Shown here: in pieces, positions 26,761 through 41,000 of the stretch | Layout of the letters: the number at the start of each line of letters is the position of its first letter | Position numbering within the stretch: position 1 is the stretch's first letter | Source of the DNA: Symsagittifera roscoffensis | Taxonomy: Eukaryota > Xenacoelomorpha > Acoela > Convolutidae | Direction: 5' to 3' | NCBI RefSeq assembly: GCF_963678635.1 | Contig: NC_087069.1 | Span: 30,732,776 to 30,796,775 of the forward strand | DNA length: 64,000 nucleotides | Translations under genes and position numbers: made by a program | Notes under the pieces: model-generated | Seen by the model: only the letters and a program-made list of their open reading frames with translations | Databases searched by the model: none | Told to the model about the DNA's origin: nothing

Positions 26761-28250
26761 GAGATTTTTAGCTTCATTGCTTAATTTTTCGAGCTTTTCA
26801 ACTTAACTTGGAACTCGTGGCCAAAATTTTAAAGAATTCTAGCTTGACTCAAGGAGTTTTCTAACTTGATTTACATTTGGTGACACGGATTATTAGAGAT
26901 TTCTAGCTTAACTCAATGAGATTTCTAACTTGACTTATATCTGTTCCCAGAAATTTTCAGAATCTTCTAGCCTAACTTATCGAGATTTCTAATTTGACTT
27001 AGATCTCGTGACCGGAATTGTCAAAGATTTCTAACTTATTTCAATGAGATTTCTAACTTGAGTTAAATCTCGTGACAGGATTTTTTCCCGTGATTTCTAG
27101 CTTACAGTATCAACACTTATATCAGGGAACATGAGATTTTTAATTTCATTGCTTAATTTTTCGAGCTTTTCAACTTAACTTGGAACTCGTGGCCAAAATT
27201 TTAAAGAATTCTAGCTTGACTCAAGGAGTTTTCTAACTTGATTTACATTTGGTGACATGGATTATTAGAGATTTCTAGCTTAACTCAATGAGATTTCTAA
27301 CTTGACTTATATCTGTTCCCAGAAATTTTCAGAATCTTCTAGCCTAACTTATCGAGATTTCTAACTTGACTTAGATCTCGTGACCGGAATTGTCAAAGAT
27401 TTCTAACTTATTTCAATGAGATTTCTAACTTGAGTTAAATCTCGCGACAGGATTTTTTTACCGTGATTTCTAGCTTACAGTATCAACACTTATATCAGGA
27501 AACATGAGATTTTTAGCTTCATTGCTTAATTTTTCGAGCTTTTCAACTTAACTTGGAACTCGTGGCCAAAATTTTAAAGAATTCTAGCTTGACTCAAGGA
27601 GTTTTCTAACTTGATTTATTTTGGTGACATGGATTATTAGAGATTTCTAGCTTAACTCAATGAGATTTCTAACTTGACTTATATCTGTTCCCAGAAAATT
27701 TCAGAATCTTCTAGCCTAACTTATCGAGATTTCTAAAATGACTTAGATCTCGTGACCGGAATTGTCAAAGATTTCTAACTTATTTCAATGAGATTTCTAA
27801 CTTGAGTTTTATCTCGTGACAGGATTTTTTCCCGTGACTTCTAGCTTACAGTATCAACACTTATATCAGGGAACATGAGATTTTTAGCTTCATTGCTTAA
27901 TTTTTCGAGCTTTTCAACTAAACTTAGAACTCGTGGCCAAAATTTTAAAGAATTCTAGCTTGACTCAAGGAGATTTCTAACTTGATTTACATTTGGTGAC
28001 ATGGATTATTAGAGATTTATAGCTTAACTCAATGAGATTTCTAACTTGACTTATATCTGTTCACAGAAATTTTCAGAATCTTCTAGCCTAACTTATCGAG
28101 ATTTCTAACTTGACTTAGATCTCAAGACCTGAATTGTCAAAGATTTCTAGTTTAACTCAATGAGGTTTCTAACTTGAGTTAAATCTCGTGACAGGATTTT
28201 TCCCATAATTTCTAGCTTAAATTATTAAGACTTATATCAGGGAACATGAG
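26761..28250. repeat. Higher-order repeat in satellite 1, about 372 bp x 4
   Basis: The marker GAGATTTTTA(G/A)(C/T)TTCATTGCTT starts at 26761, 27133, 27506 and 27877, spacings of 372, 373 and 371 bp, and each copy carries the same AACTCGTGGCC variant. Each unit spans roughly six basic monomers. A further diverged copy with the same marker lies near 28,770. Confidence 0.8.
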
Positions 28251-30040
28251 ATTTTTAGATTAATTGCTTAGTTTTTCGAGCTTTCCAAGATAATTTATAT
28301 CTCGTGACCGAATTTGTAAAGATTTCTAGCTTAACTCAAACAGATTTCTTACTTGACTTACATCTGTTGACATGGATTATCAGAGATTTCCAGCTTAACT
28401 CAATGAGATCTCTAACTTGACTTCTATCTGGTGACAGAAATTATCAGAGTCTTCTAGCTAAAATCATCGAGATTTCTAGCTTGAATTAGATCTGGTGACA
28501 ATTTTTTCCCGAGACTTCTAGCTTTCATTATCAAGACTTATTTTAGCTTAATTTCTCGAGCTTTCCAACATAACTTAGATCTCGTGACAGGAATTCTCAT
28601 TTCTAGCTTAAATTATTGATATTTCTAACTTGAATTAGATCTCGTGACCGGAATTGTCAAAGATTTCTAGCTTAACTCAATGAGATTTCTAACTTGAGTT
28701 TTATCTCGTGACAGGATTTTTTCCCGTGACTTCTAGCTTACAGTATCAACACTTATATCAGGGAACATGAGATTTTTAGCTTCATTGCTTAATTTTTCGA
28801 GCTTTTCAACTTAACTTGGAACTCGTGGCCAAATTTTTAAAGCATTCTAGCTTGACTCAAGGAGATTTCTAACTTGACTTACATTTGGTGACATGGATTA
28901 TTAGAGATTTCTAGCCTAACTCAATGAGATTTCTAACTTGACTTATATCTGTTCCCAGAAAATTTCAGAATCTTCTAGCCTAACTTATCGATATTTCTAA
29001 CTTGACTTAGATCTCGTGACCGGAATTGTCAAAGATTTCTAACTTATTTCAATGAGATTTCTAACTTGAGTTAAATCTCGCGACAGGATTTTTTCCCGTG
29101 ATTTCTAGCTTACATTATCAAGACTTATATCAGGGAACATGAGATTTTTAGCTTAATTGCTTAATTTTCGAGCTTTCTAACATAACTTAGATCTCGTGAG
29201 AGAATTTGTAAAGAGTTCTAGCTTAACTCAAGGAGATTTCTAACTTGACTTACATCTGGTGACATGGATTATCAGAGATTTTCGCTTAACTCAATGAGAT
29301 CTCTAACTTGAGTTGTATCTGGTGACAGAAATTATCAGTCTTCTAGCTAAAATCATCGAGATTTCTAACTTGAATTAGATCTGGTGACAGGTTTTCCCGA
29401 GACTTCTAGCTTTCAGTGTCAAGAATTATTTTAGCTTAATTTCTCGAGCTTTCCAACATAAATTAGATCTCGTGACAGGAATTCTCAGAGTTTTCTAGTT
29501 TAACTCAATGAGATTTCTAACGCAACTCACATCTGGTGACAGAAAATCTCAGAGTCTTCTAGCTTAAATTATCGATATTTCTAACTTGACTGCTAGCTTA
29601 ACTCAATGAGAATTCTAACTTGACTTATATCTGTTCATAGAAATTTTCAGAGTCTTCTAGCCTAACTTATCGAAATTTCTAACTTGACCTAGTTCTCGTG
29701 ACCCGAACTGTCAAAGATTTCTAGCTTAACTCAATGAGATTTCTAACTTGAGTAACATCTCGTGACAGGATTTTTTCCAAAGATTTCTACCTTTCATTAT
29801 CAAGACTTATATCAAGGAACATGAGATTTTTAGCTTAAATGCTTAATTTTTCGAGCTTTCCAACATAACTTAGATATCGTGACAGAATTTGTTAAAATTT
29901 CTAGCTTAACTCAAGGAGATTTCTAACTTGACTTACATCTGGTGACATGGATTATCAGAGATTTCTAGCTTAACTCAATGAGATATCTAACTTGACTTGT
30001 ATCTGGTGACAGAAATTATCAGAGTCTTCCAGCTTAAATT

Positions 30041-31410
30041 ATCATACTTCTAACTTGACTTCTAGCTTAACATAATGAGATTTCTAACTTGACTTATATC
30101 TGTTCATAGAAAATTTCAGAGTTTTCTAGCCTAACTTATCGATATTTCTAACGTGACCTAGATCTCGTGACCGGAACTGTCAAAGATTTCTAGCTTAACT
30201 CAATGAGATTTCTAACTTGAGTAACATCTCGTGACAGGATTTTTTCCAAAGATTTCTACCTTACATTATCAAGACTTACATCAGGGAACACGAGATTTTT
30301 AGCTTAAATGCTTAATTTTTCGAGCTTTCCAACATAACTTAGATATCGTGACAGAATTTGTTAAAATTTCTAGCTTAACTCAAGGAGATTTCTAACTTGA
30401 CTTACATCTGGTGACATGGATTATCAGAGATTTCTAGCTTAACTCAATGAGATATCTAACTTGACTTGTATCTGGTGACAGAAATTATCAGAGTCTTCCA
30501 GCTAAAATTACCCAGATTTCTAACTTGAATTAAATCTGGTGACAGGTTTTCCCGAGACTTCTAGCTTTCATTGTCGAGACTTATTTTAGCTTAATTTCTG
30601 GAACTTTCCAAAATAACTTAGATCTCGTGACAGGAATTCTCAGAGATTTCTAGCTTTACTCAATGAGATTTCTAACTCAACTCACATCTGATGACAGAAA
30701 ATCTCAGAGTCTTCGAGCTTAAATTATCATACTTCTAACTTGACTTCTAGCTTAACATAATGAGATTTCTAACTTGACTTATATCTGTTCACAGAAATTT
30801 TCAGAGTCTTCTAGCCTAACTTATCGATATTTCTAACGTGACCTAGATCTCGTGACCGGAACTGTCAAAGATTTCTAGCTTAACTCAATGAGATTTCTAA
30901 CTTGAGTAACATCTCGTGACAGGATTTTTTCCAAAGATTTCTACCTTACATTATCAAGACTTACATCAGGGAACACGAGATTTTTAGCTTAAATGCTTAA
31001 TTTTTCGAGCTTTCCAACATAACTTAGATATCGTGACAGAATTTGTTAAAATTTCTAGCTTAACTCAAGGAGATTTCTAACTTGACTTACATCTGGTGAC
31101 ATGGATTATCAGAGATTTCTAGCTTAACTCAATGAGATATCTAACTTGACTTGTATCTGGTGACAGAAATTATCAGAGTCTTCCAGCTAAAATTACCCAG
31201 ATTTCTAACTTGAATTAAATCTGGTGACAGGTTTTCCCGAGACTTCTAGCTTTCATTGTCGAGACTTATTTTAGCTTAATTTCTGGAACTTTCCAAAATA
31301 ACTTAGATCTCGTGACAGGAATTCTCAGAGATTTCTAGCTTTACTCAATGAGATTTCTAACTCAACTCACATCTGATGACAGAAAATCTCAGAGTCTTCG
31401 AGCTTAAATT
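30041..31410. repeat. Higher-order tandem duplication in satellite 1, 685 bp x 2
   Basis: ATCATACTTCTAACTTGACT occurs at 30041, 30726 and 31411, spacings of 685 and 685 bp. The two intervening copies are nearly identical, including the variants GGAACACGAGATTTTT and AAATTACCCAGATTTC. Confidence 0.85.
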
Positions 31411-32280
31411 ATCATACTTCTAACTTGACTTCTAGCTTAACATAATGAGATTTCTAACTTGACTTATATCTGTTCACAGAAATTTTCAGAGTCTTCTAGC
31501 CTAACTTATCGAGATTTCGAACTTGACTTAGATCTCGTGACCGGAATAGTCAAAGATATCTAGCTTAACTCAATGCGAGATTTCTAACTTGATTTACATC
31601 TCGTGACAAGACTTTTTCCCGTGATTTCTAGCTAACATTATCAAGACTTCTTATATCAGGGAACAGTAGATTTTTAGCTTAATTGCTTAATTTTTTGAGC
31701 TTTCCAACATAACTTAGATCTCGTGACCGAATTTGTAAAGATTTCTAGCTAAACTCACGGTGACACGGATTATCAGAGATTTCTAGCTTAACTCAATGAG
31801 ATCTCTAAGTTGACTTGTATCTGGTGACAGAAATTATCAGAGTCTTCTAGCTAAAACTAGAATCTTCTAGATCTGGTAACAGGTTTTTCCCGAGATTTCT
31901 AGCTTTCATTTTCAATATTTATATCAGGGAACTTTCATAGAAATTTAGCTTAATTTCTCGAGCTTTCCAACTTAACTTAGATCTCGTGACAAGAATCCTC
32001 AGAGACTTGACTGACTTATATCTTAACTTATTGAGATTTCTAGAGTTAGGGAACAGGAAGATTCTAGATATCAGGGAACAGGAACTTTCAGAGAAATTTA
32101 GCCTAATTTCTCGAGCTTTCCAACATAACTTAGATCTCGTGACAAGAATCCTCAGAGACTTGACTGACTTATATCTTAACTCATTGAGAGTTCTAGTTTC
32201 GCTTACATCTGGTGACGAAAAATCTCGGAGTCTTCTAGGTTAAATTATCGAGATTTCTAAATTGACTTAGATCTCGTGAC

Positions 32281-33664
32281 AAGAATTTTTAGAGAGTTCT
32301 AGCTTAACTCAATGATATTCTTAACTTAACTTACATCTGGTGACATAAAATCTCTGAACCTTCTGCCTTAAATTAACGAGATTTCTAACTTGACTTAGAT
32401 CTCGTGAAAAAAATTTTCAGAAAATTCTAGCTTAACTCAAAGAAACTTCTAACTTGACTTACACCTGGTGAGAGAAATTCTCAGAGTCTTCCAGCTTAAC
32501 TTATCGAGATTTTGAAATCGACTCAGATCTGGTGACAACGTTTTTTCCCGAGATTTTCAGCATACATTATCAAAACTTATATCAGGGAACTGGAATTTTC
32601 AGAGAATTTTAGCTTAATTTCTCGAGCTTTCTGACATAACTTAGATCTCGTGACAGGAAATTTTAGAGACTTATAGCTCAACTCAATGAGGTTTTTGTTT
32701 TATCTTACATCTGGTGACAGAAAATCTCAGAGTCTTCCAGCTGAACTTATCGAGAGTTTTAAATTGACTTACATATGGTGACAGGGATTCTCAGAGTTTT
32801 TAGTTTGACGTAAAGAGATTTCTAACTTGACTCAGATTATGTGACAGAAATTCTCAGAGATTTCTAGTTTAACTCAATGAGATTTCTAAATTGTTTATAT
32901 CTGGTGACAGAAATTATCAGAATTTCCTAGCCTTAATCATCGAGATTTCTAACTTGAATTAGATCTGGTGACAAGAATTTTTAGAGAGTTCTAGCTTAAC
33001 TCAATGATATTCTTAACTTAACTTACATCTGGTGACATAAAATCTCTGAACCTTCTGCCTTAAATTAACGAGATTTCTAACTTGACTTAGATCTCGTGAA
33101 AAAAATTTTCAGAAAATTCTAGCTTAACTCAAAGAAACTTCTAACTTGACTTACACCTGGTGAGAGAAATTCTCAGAGTCTTCCAGCTTAACTTATCGAG
33201 ATTTTGAAATCGACTCAGATCTGGTGACAACGTTTTTTCCCGAGATTTTCAGCATACATTATCAAAACTTATATCAGGGAACTGGAATTTTCAGAGAATT
33301 TTAGCTTAATTTCTCGAGCTTTCTGACATAACTTAGATCTCGTGACAGGAAATTTTAGAGACTTATAGCTCAACTCAATGAGGTTTTTGTTTTATCTTAC
33401 ATCTGGTGACAGAAAATCTCAGAGTCTTCCAGCTGAACTTATCGAGAGTTTTAAATTGACTTACATATGGTGACAGGGATTCTCAGAGTTTTTAGTTTGA
33501 CGTAAAGAGATTTCTAACTTGACTCAGATTATGTGACAGAAATTCTCAGAGATTTCTAGTTTAACTCAATGAGATTTCTAAATTGTTTATATCTGGTGAC
33601 AGAAATTATCAGAATCTCCTAGCCTTAATCATCGAGATTTCTAACTTGAATTAGATCTGGTGAC
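32281..33664. repeat. Higher-order tandem duplication in satellite 1, 692 bp x 2
   Basis: AAGAATTTTTAGAGAGTTCT starts at 32281 and 32973. The following text, including CCTTCTGCCTTAAATTAACG and the AATCGACTCAGATCTGGTGACAACG segment, is repeated almost without change. Related but rearranged copies of the second half continue to about 35,200. Confidence 0.8.
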
Positions 33665-35999
33665 AGGTTTTACCGAGACTTCTAGCTTTCATTATCAAGA
33701 CTTATTTTAGCTTAATTTCGCGAGCTTTCCAACATAACTTAGATCTCGTGACAGGAATTCTCATTTCTAGCTTAAATTATCGTTATTTCTAACTTGACTT
33801 AGATCTCGTGACCGGAATTGTCAAAGATTTCTAGCTTAACTCAGAGAAACTTCTAACTTGATTTACACCTGGTGAGAGAAACTCTCAGGGTCTTCCAGCT
33901 TAACTTATCGAGATTTTTAAATCGACTCAGATCTGGTGACAAGGTTTTTTCCCGAGATTTTCAGCATACAATATCAAAACTTATATCAAGGAACAGGAAT
34001 TTTCAGAGAGTTTTAGCTTAATTTCTCGAGTTTTCCATTATAACTTAGATCTCGTGACAGGAATTCTCATTTCTAGCTTGAATTATCGTTATTTCTAACT
34101 TGACTTAGATCTCGTGACCGGAATTGTCAAAGATTTCTAGCTTAACTCAGAGAAAATTCTAACTTGATTTACACCTGGTGAGAGAAACTCTCAGGGTCTT
34201 CCAGCTTAACTTATCGAGATTTTTAAATCGACTCAGATCTGGTGACAACGTTTTTTCCCGAGATTTTCAGCATACAATATCAAAACTTATATCAAGGAAC
34301 AGGAATTTTCAGAGAATTTTAGCTTAATTTCTCGAGCTTTCTGACATAACTTAGATCTCGTGACAGGAATTTTTAGAGACTTATAGCTCAACTCAATGAG
34401 GTTTTTGTTTTATCTTACATCTGGTGACAGAAAAACTCAGAGTCTTCCAGCTGAACTTATCGAGAGTTTTAAATTGACTTACATATGGTGACAGGGATTC
34501 TCAGAGTTTTTAGTTTGACGTAAAGAGATTTCTAACTTGACTCAGATTATGTGACAGAAATTCTCAGAGATTACTAGCTTAACTCAATGAGATTTCTAAA
34601 TTGTTTATATCTGGTGACAGAAATTACCAGAATCTCCTAGCCTTAATCATCGAGATTTCTAACTTGAATTAGATCTGGTGACAGGTTTTACCGAGACTTC
34701 TAGCTTTCATTATCAAGACCTATTTTAGCCTAATTTCGCGAGCTTTCCAACATAACTTAGATCTCGTGACAGAAATTCTCATTTCTAGCTTAAATTATCG
34801 TTATTTCTAACTTGACTTAGATCTCGTGACCGGAATTGTCAAAGATTTCTAGCTTAACTCAGAGAAACTTCTAACTTGATTTACACCTGGTGAGAGAAAC
34901 TCTCAGGGTCTTCCAGCTTAACTTATCGAGATTTTTAAATCGACTCAGTTCTGGTGACAACGTTTTTTCCCGAGATTTTCAGCATACAATATCAAAAATT
35001 ATATCAAGGAACAGGAATTTTCAGAGAGTTTTAGCTTAATTTCTCGAGCTTTCCATTATAACTTAGATCTCGTGACAGGAATTTTTAGAGACTTATAGCT
35101 TAATTCAATGAGGTTTTTATTTTAACTTACATCTGGTGACAGAAAATCTCAGAGTCTTCCAGCTGAACTTATCGAGAGTTTTAAATTGACTTACATATGG
35201 TGACAAGGATTCTCAGAAGTTTTTAGTTTGACGTAAAGAGATTTCTAACTTGACTCAGATCATGTGACAGAAATTCTCAGATATTTCTAGCTTAACTCAA
35301 TGAGATTTCTAAATTGTTTATATCTGGTGACAGAAATTATCAGAAACTTCTAGCCTTAATCATCGAGAATTCTAACTTGACTTAGATCTGGTGACAGGAA
35401 TTTCCAGAGATTTCCAGCTTAACTCAGTGAGATTTCTAATTTAACTTAAATCTGGTGACAGAAATCTCAGAGTCTTCCCGCTTATCTTATCGAGATTTTT
35501 GACTTCACTAAGATCTGGTAACAGAAATTTTTCCCGAGATTTTCAGCTTAACTTATCCATATTTTCAACAAGACACAGATCTCGTGACAGTAATTTTCAA
35601 AGATTTATAGCTTGACTTAGATGCCGTGACAGGTTTTTTCCCGAGATTTTTAGCCTAACTTATCAAGATTTCTAACAAGACATAGATCTCGTGACAGGAT
35701 TTTATCAAAAATTTCTAGCTTAACTTATCGAGATTTCTAACTTAACTTAGATCTCGTGACAGGAATTTTCAGCCTAATTCAATGAGAAGTCTTACGTGAC
35801 TTACATCTGGTGACAAAACTTATCAGAGTCTTCAAGCAGAAATCATCGAGACTTCTAACTTGACTCAGATCTGGCGACAGGAATTCTCAGAGATTTCTAG
35901 CTTAACCTATCGAGATTTCTAAATTGACTTAGATCTCGTGACAGGATTTGTTCCCGAGATTTCTGGCTTACTTTATCAAGACTTATATAAGGGAGCAGG

Positions 36000-38010
36000 A
36001 GCTGCCAACTTTTAAAACCTTATAACTTTACAAAAAAAACAGGTGAGATATCTTTTCAAATTTAAGCTCAAGACAAGAGTACCTTTTGAATGATGAAAAA
36101 AATTCTTGAAAATTGGCTAGTCAAAAAGTCGAAATTTGACCAAATCAAATTCACCCCGAGCACAAACATTCCTTTATTTTCGTAATCGAAAGTCAGGTCA
36201 GAACAATACCCAACTATTAAGAACAGCTAATGCTAAGAATTGCTAAGGCCAATGCTAAGGAACGCTGTGAAGACTCTCATATAAGCCTTGGTGATTTTTT
36301 TTCAGGAAAAGGCCTGAAAAAGTTGTTCAACCTTTAAATTAAAAATTTCGAGGATTGACATTTGATTTATTTTCAAGTTAGGTTCATTTCCGTAGGTCAA
36401 GTAAGGCAAGCACCACTCTCGAACAGCAATAGTAAAAGGTTCCAAAAAATCTGTTCGACTTCTAGTGTCTGCAGTGGATTTTAATAATCAAGATTCCCAG
36501 TGGAATTAAAATTTTAAATGCTGATCCAGTTTTCTCAAATTGGGTTAGTGTTATCAAATGAGGACCTATAATGAATTGTTCTTAAAATTTAAAGAGCCTT
36601 GATGAAATTTTTATCTGTATTTTTAAAATTTGTAATTTTTATCTGTGTTTGTGAAATATGTAACATTCTCAAATCCCCAAACTTTTAAAAATCATGTTTC
36701 CCTGCGTTCATTGCTATCTTCCATTTATCAGTTGGTTATTTTTTTTCAATTTTGTTTGACTAGACCACCATTTGAGTTAATCGACTTTTATAGTTTATAA
36801 TTTTTACTTTTCTTGGTTTTTTTACTGTTCAGTTTTTGTAAGTTGTTTAAAAGTTTAAAAGTCATTGTGCAGCGTTAGTTCTATAAGTTTTGAAACAAAG
36901 CATGAATTCTTGTTTTAAACTTTCAACCAGATTAAAAACCCAATAATTGTTATTCTTTATCTTGACAATTTTTTTGAAATTCATTCGCTCTTACAACAAA
37001 AGTCCTCGTATCTCAAAGTTTCTGGGAGATGGCTGTCAATTATTTTTTTTTGGAGTTGAGTGCTATCATCCACAATTCAGACCTGTTCGACCCATGTTTT
37101 AAACATGTTGGACTAATTTGATCGAGTCAAGAGTCGACACTTCGGCTCGGGCGGTACATTACTTATAAACAAATTGCCCGATGAGTTGCACTTACCGTCA
37201 ATGAAGTTGCAAAAACAGATGAGCAAAAAACGGGCCTGAAATGAATTCTCTGATAAGAAAAAGCTGAGTTTGGATCCAAATCTTAGCCACTTTTTGTATC
37301 AACTCACGGGTTTTAAGATGAGAACATCAAAAAAATTGCTTGCAAGCAAAGATCTCTGGGACCAACTCGAGCAACGATGATACACTCAAACAAAACGACT
37401 AAGTTAGAGTATAATTCAATCCAGATTTTTAGTCAATTTCTTAGCTTAATTTCTAACGTTTATATAGAGATTTAAAATTTCATAAATCTTAAGATTTAAA
37501 AATTAGAATTCGACCCCTGCCGACCCAAAGGGTGACACCTTTGAAATTTTTGGAGATATCCATTTTCAGCTGACGGACCCCATAAAACTTTTTAGCACTC
37601 AGACATATACTGATCTCGTAGCACTCAAACACAAATTGATTTTATAAGTCCAAACATTATATGCTAATTCGACTGACATCCTTGTTTATAATTGCCTTAT
37701 CCTGGTGTCCCGTGTATTGCACGTTTGTTTCCCTTAGCAAAAATTGCTTTTCATTCTCCTGCCTGTATCTACTTAAGGAGTTTCGACCTCGTGTGTCTAC
37801 GATGACTGTACTCCCAAAAGATTTAACGGCTGGAATACCGCTTCTTCTTTGGCCCTGTCTTTTATTAAAGGTGAAGAGAAAATTTTCTGTGGTGTAGAAA
37901 TTGAGGCCAAAACAGGTACTTTTTAGTGCTTTGGCAGAGCTTAAAAAATCAATTTGGTCAACATATATAAAAAAAAAATTCGGCAATTATTTCGATTTTA
38001 AGAGTAACCT
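36000..38010. other. Two-kilobase non-satellite island inside satellite 1
   Basis: Satellite 1 stops near 36,000 (after TATATAAGGGAGCAGGAG) and resumes near 38,014. The interior is AT-rich, single-copy-looking sequence with no satellite motif. No terminal inverted repeat, target duplication or transposase was found by eye. The longest open frame is 109 codons on the minus strand (37,657-37,986); it overlaps an opposite-strand frame, has no recognisable domain and is not called as a gene. The island could be an insertion of unknown type or host sequence between two arrays. Confidence 0.6.
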
Positions 38011-41000
38011 TTTGATGTTTCTAACTTGAACTAGATCTCGTGATAGGAATTTTCAGAAATTTCTAGCTCAACAAAATGAGGTTTCTTACGTGACTTTCAT
38101 CTGGTGACAGAAAATATTAGAGTCCTCTAGCTTAACTTATCGAGATTTCTCACTTGATTTATATCTCGTGACAGGAAATTTCAGAGAATTCTAGCTTAGC
38201 TCAATAAAATTTTTAACTTGACTTAGATCTCGTGACAGGTTCTTTTCCCGAGATTTCTAGCTTAACTCAATGAGACTTCTTACGTGACTTACATCTGGTG
38301 ACAGAATTTTTCAGATTTTTCTAGCTTAACTTATGGAGATTTCGAACTTGATTTACATCTGGTGACAAGATTTCACAGAGATTTCTAGCTTAACTTATCG
38401 AGTTTTCTAACTTGACTTAGATCTCGTGACAGGTTTTTTTCTCCGAGATTTTTAGCTTAACTTTCTAGAATTTAACTCAACTTTCTAACTTTTAAGATTT
38501 CTAACATGACATAGATCTCGTGACAGGATTTTGAGAGTTTTCTAACTTATTTTATTGAGATTTCTAAGTTGACTTAGATTTCGCGACAGGCATTTTCAGA
38601 GATTTCTTGCTTTATTTACCGAAACTTTCTACTTGACTTAGATATCGTGACAGAAATTTTCAGACTTTGCTAGCTTAACTCATCGAGACTTCTAACATGA
38701 CTTTGAACTCGTGAGTGAAGTTTTCAGCGGTCTATTGCTTATTTTATCGATATTTCTACCTTGATTTTCTTGACAGATTTCTAGCTAATTTCAATAAGAT
38801 TTTTAACTGGACTTAGATCTGGCGGCAGGAATTCCCAAAGATTTCTAGCTTACGTCATCAAGATTTTAAGCATGACATAGATCTCGTGACAGGAACTATC
38901 AGAGATTTCTAGCCTAACTTAACGAGATTTTCAACTTGACTTAGATCTGCCGACAGAAAACCTCAGAGTCTTCTAGCTTAACTTACCGAGATTTCTAACT
39001 TGACTAAGATCTCGTGACAGGAGTTTTCAGAGATTTCTAGCTTAATATATCGAGATTTCTAACTTGTTTTAGATCTCGTGACAAGAAGTTTCAGAGATTG
39101 CTAGCCGAACTCATCGAGACTACTAATTTAATTTAGATCACGTGACAAGAACTTTCAAAGATTTCTAGCTTAACTTAATGGGAAATTTAATTTTAATTAG
39201 ATCTGGTGACAAAAAAACTCTGTGGTTATCGAGATTTCTAACTTGAGTTAGATCTCGTGACAGGCTTTTTTCTCGAGGTTTCTAGCTTAGTTTATCAAGA
39301 TATCTAACATGACATAGATCTCGTGACAGGAAATTTCAGAGATTACTAGCTTAATTTAGCTAGATATCTTCTTGACTTAGATCTCGTGACAGAAATTTTC
39401 AACGATTTGTAGCTTAAATTATCGAGATTTCTAACTTGACTTAGATCTCGTGACAGGATTTTTTTCCAGAGATTTCAAGCTGAACTTATCAAGATATCTA
39501 ATATGACATAGATCTCGTGACAGGCATTTTCAGAGACTTCTAGCTTAACTTATAGAGATTTCTAACTTGAATTAGATCTTGTGACAGGAAGTTTCAGAGA
39601 TTGCTAGCCGAACTCATCGAGACTATTAATTTGATTTAGATCTCGTGACAAAAACTTTCAAAGACTTCTAGCTTAACTTAATGGGAAATTTAATTTGAAT
39701 TAGATCTGGTGACAGAAAATCAGTTTTTTCTAGCCTAAATTATTGAGATTTCTAACTTGACTTAGATCTCGTGACAAGAATTTTCAGAGACTTCTAGCTT
39801 AATTTAGCGAGAGATCTTCTTGACTCAGATCTCGTGACAGGAATTTTCAGAGATTTCTCATCTAACTTATCGAGATTTCTACCTTGACTTTCGTGACAGG
39901 CATTGTCAGAGATTTCTATCTTAACTCAATGAGAATTCTTGCGTGACTTACATCTGGTGACAGAAAAGATCAGAATCTTCTAGGTTAAATCATCGAGATT
40001 TTTAACTTGACTTAGATCCAGTGACAGGAATTCTCAGAGATTTCTAGCTTAACCTACCGAGATTTCTAGCTTGACTTAGATCTCGTGACAGGATTTTTTG
40101 CCGAGATTTCTAGCTGGCATTCTCAAGACTTATATCAGGCAACAGGAACTTTCAGAGATTTTTAGCCTAACTTCTTGAGCTTTCCAACATAACTTAGTTC
40201 TTGTGACAGGAATTCTCAGAGATTTCTAGCTGAACTTAGAGAGATTTGTAACTTGACTTAGATCTGGCTTAATTCAATGATGTTTCCAACCTATATTTAT
40301 CTGGTGACCGAAAATCGCAGAGTCTTCTAGCCTAACTTACCGAAACCTCTAACTTGACTTAGATTTCTTGACAGGATTTTTTAGAGGCTTCTAGCTTAAT
40401 TCAATGAGACTTCTAACTTGACCTACATCTGGTGACAGATTTTCTCTGAGTCTTCTAGCTTTATTTATCGAGATTTTCAACTTGACTGAGATCTGGTGAC
40501 AGAATTTTTTCCCCGATATTTAGCTTAACTGATCGAGATTTCTAACTTGACTTAGATTACGTGACAGAAATAATCAGAGATTTCCAGCGTAACTCGATGA
40601 GGTTCCTTACGTGAGTTACATATGGTGGAAAAATTATCAGAGACTTCTAGCTTAACTTATCGAGATTTCTAACAAGACATAGATCTCATGACAGAAAGTC
40701 TCAGAGTCTTCTAGCTTAACTTATCGAGACTTCTAACTTGACTTACATCTGGTGACCTAAATTCTCAGAGTATTCTATCTTAACTTATCGAGATTTTCAA
40801 CTTGACTTTAAACTGAAGACGGGATTTTTTTACGAGATTTTTAGCTTAACCCAAGATTTTTAGATTTCAAGCTTAACTTAGTAAGATTTCTATCTTGACT
40901 TAGATCTCGTGACCGGAATTTTCAGAGGTTTCTAGCTTAAGTTAATGGGATTTCCAACTTAAGTGCATCATGTGACACAAAACCTCAGAGTCTTCTAGCT

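Larger units (their letters stand above)
6576..35999. repeat. Satellite 1: tandem array with about 64-65 bp monomer
   Basis: About 29.4 kb is covered by diverged tandem copies built around GAGATTTCTAACTTGACTTA, then GATCTCGTGACAGGAA, then TTTTCAGAGATTTCTAGCTTAACTCAAT. Successive AGATTT(T/C)TAACTTG blocks lie about 64 bp apart (for example 6601 and 6665). Inside the monomer, AGATTTCTAGCTTAACT and AGATTTCTAACTTGACT are related and 22 bp apart, pointing to an internal duplication at the origin of the repeat. Variants alternate in a regular order, for example a unit with TCGAGCTTTCCAACATAACTT after TATATCAGGGAACA, so higher-order structure is widespread. No ORF, transposon end or RNA gene was seen inside. 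Confidence 0.95.

Noticed and set aside
22330-32243. Short ORFs inside satellite 1 (22,330-22,515 minus; 31,986-32,243 plus)
   Set aside because: They consist of satellite monomers read through by chance.
6576-35999. Centromere call
   Set aside because: Satellite sequence alone does not show centromere function, and nothing here is diagnostic.
37657-37986. 109-codon minus ORF in the island
   Set aside because: It overlaps an opposite ORF and has low-complexity ends and no domain.
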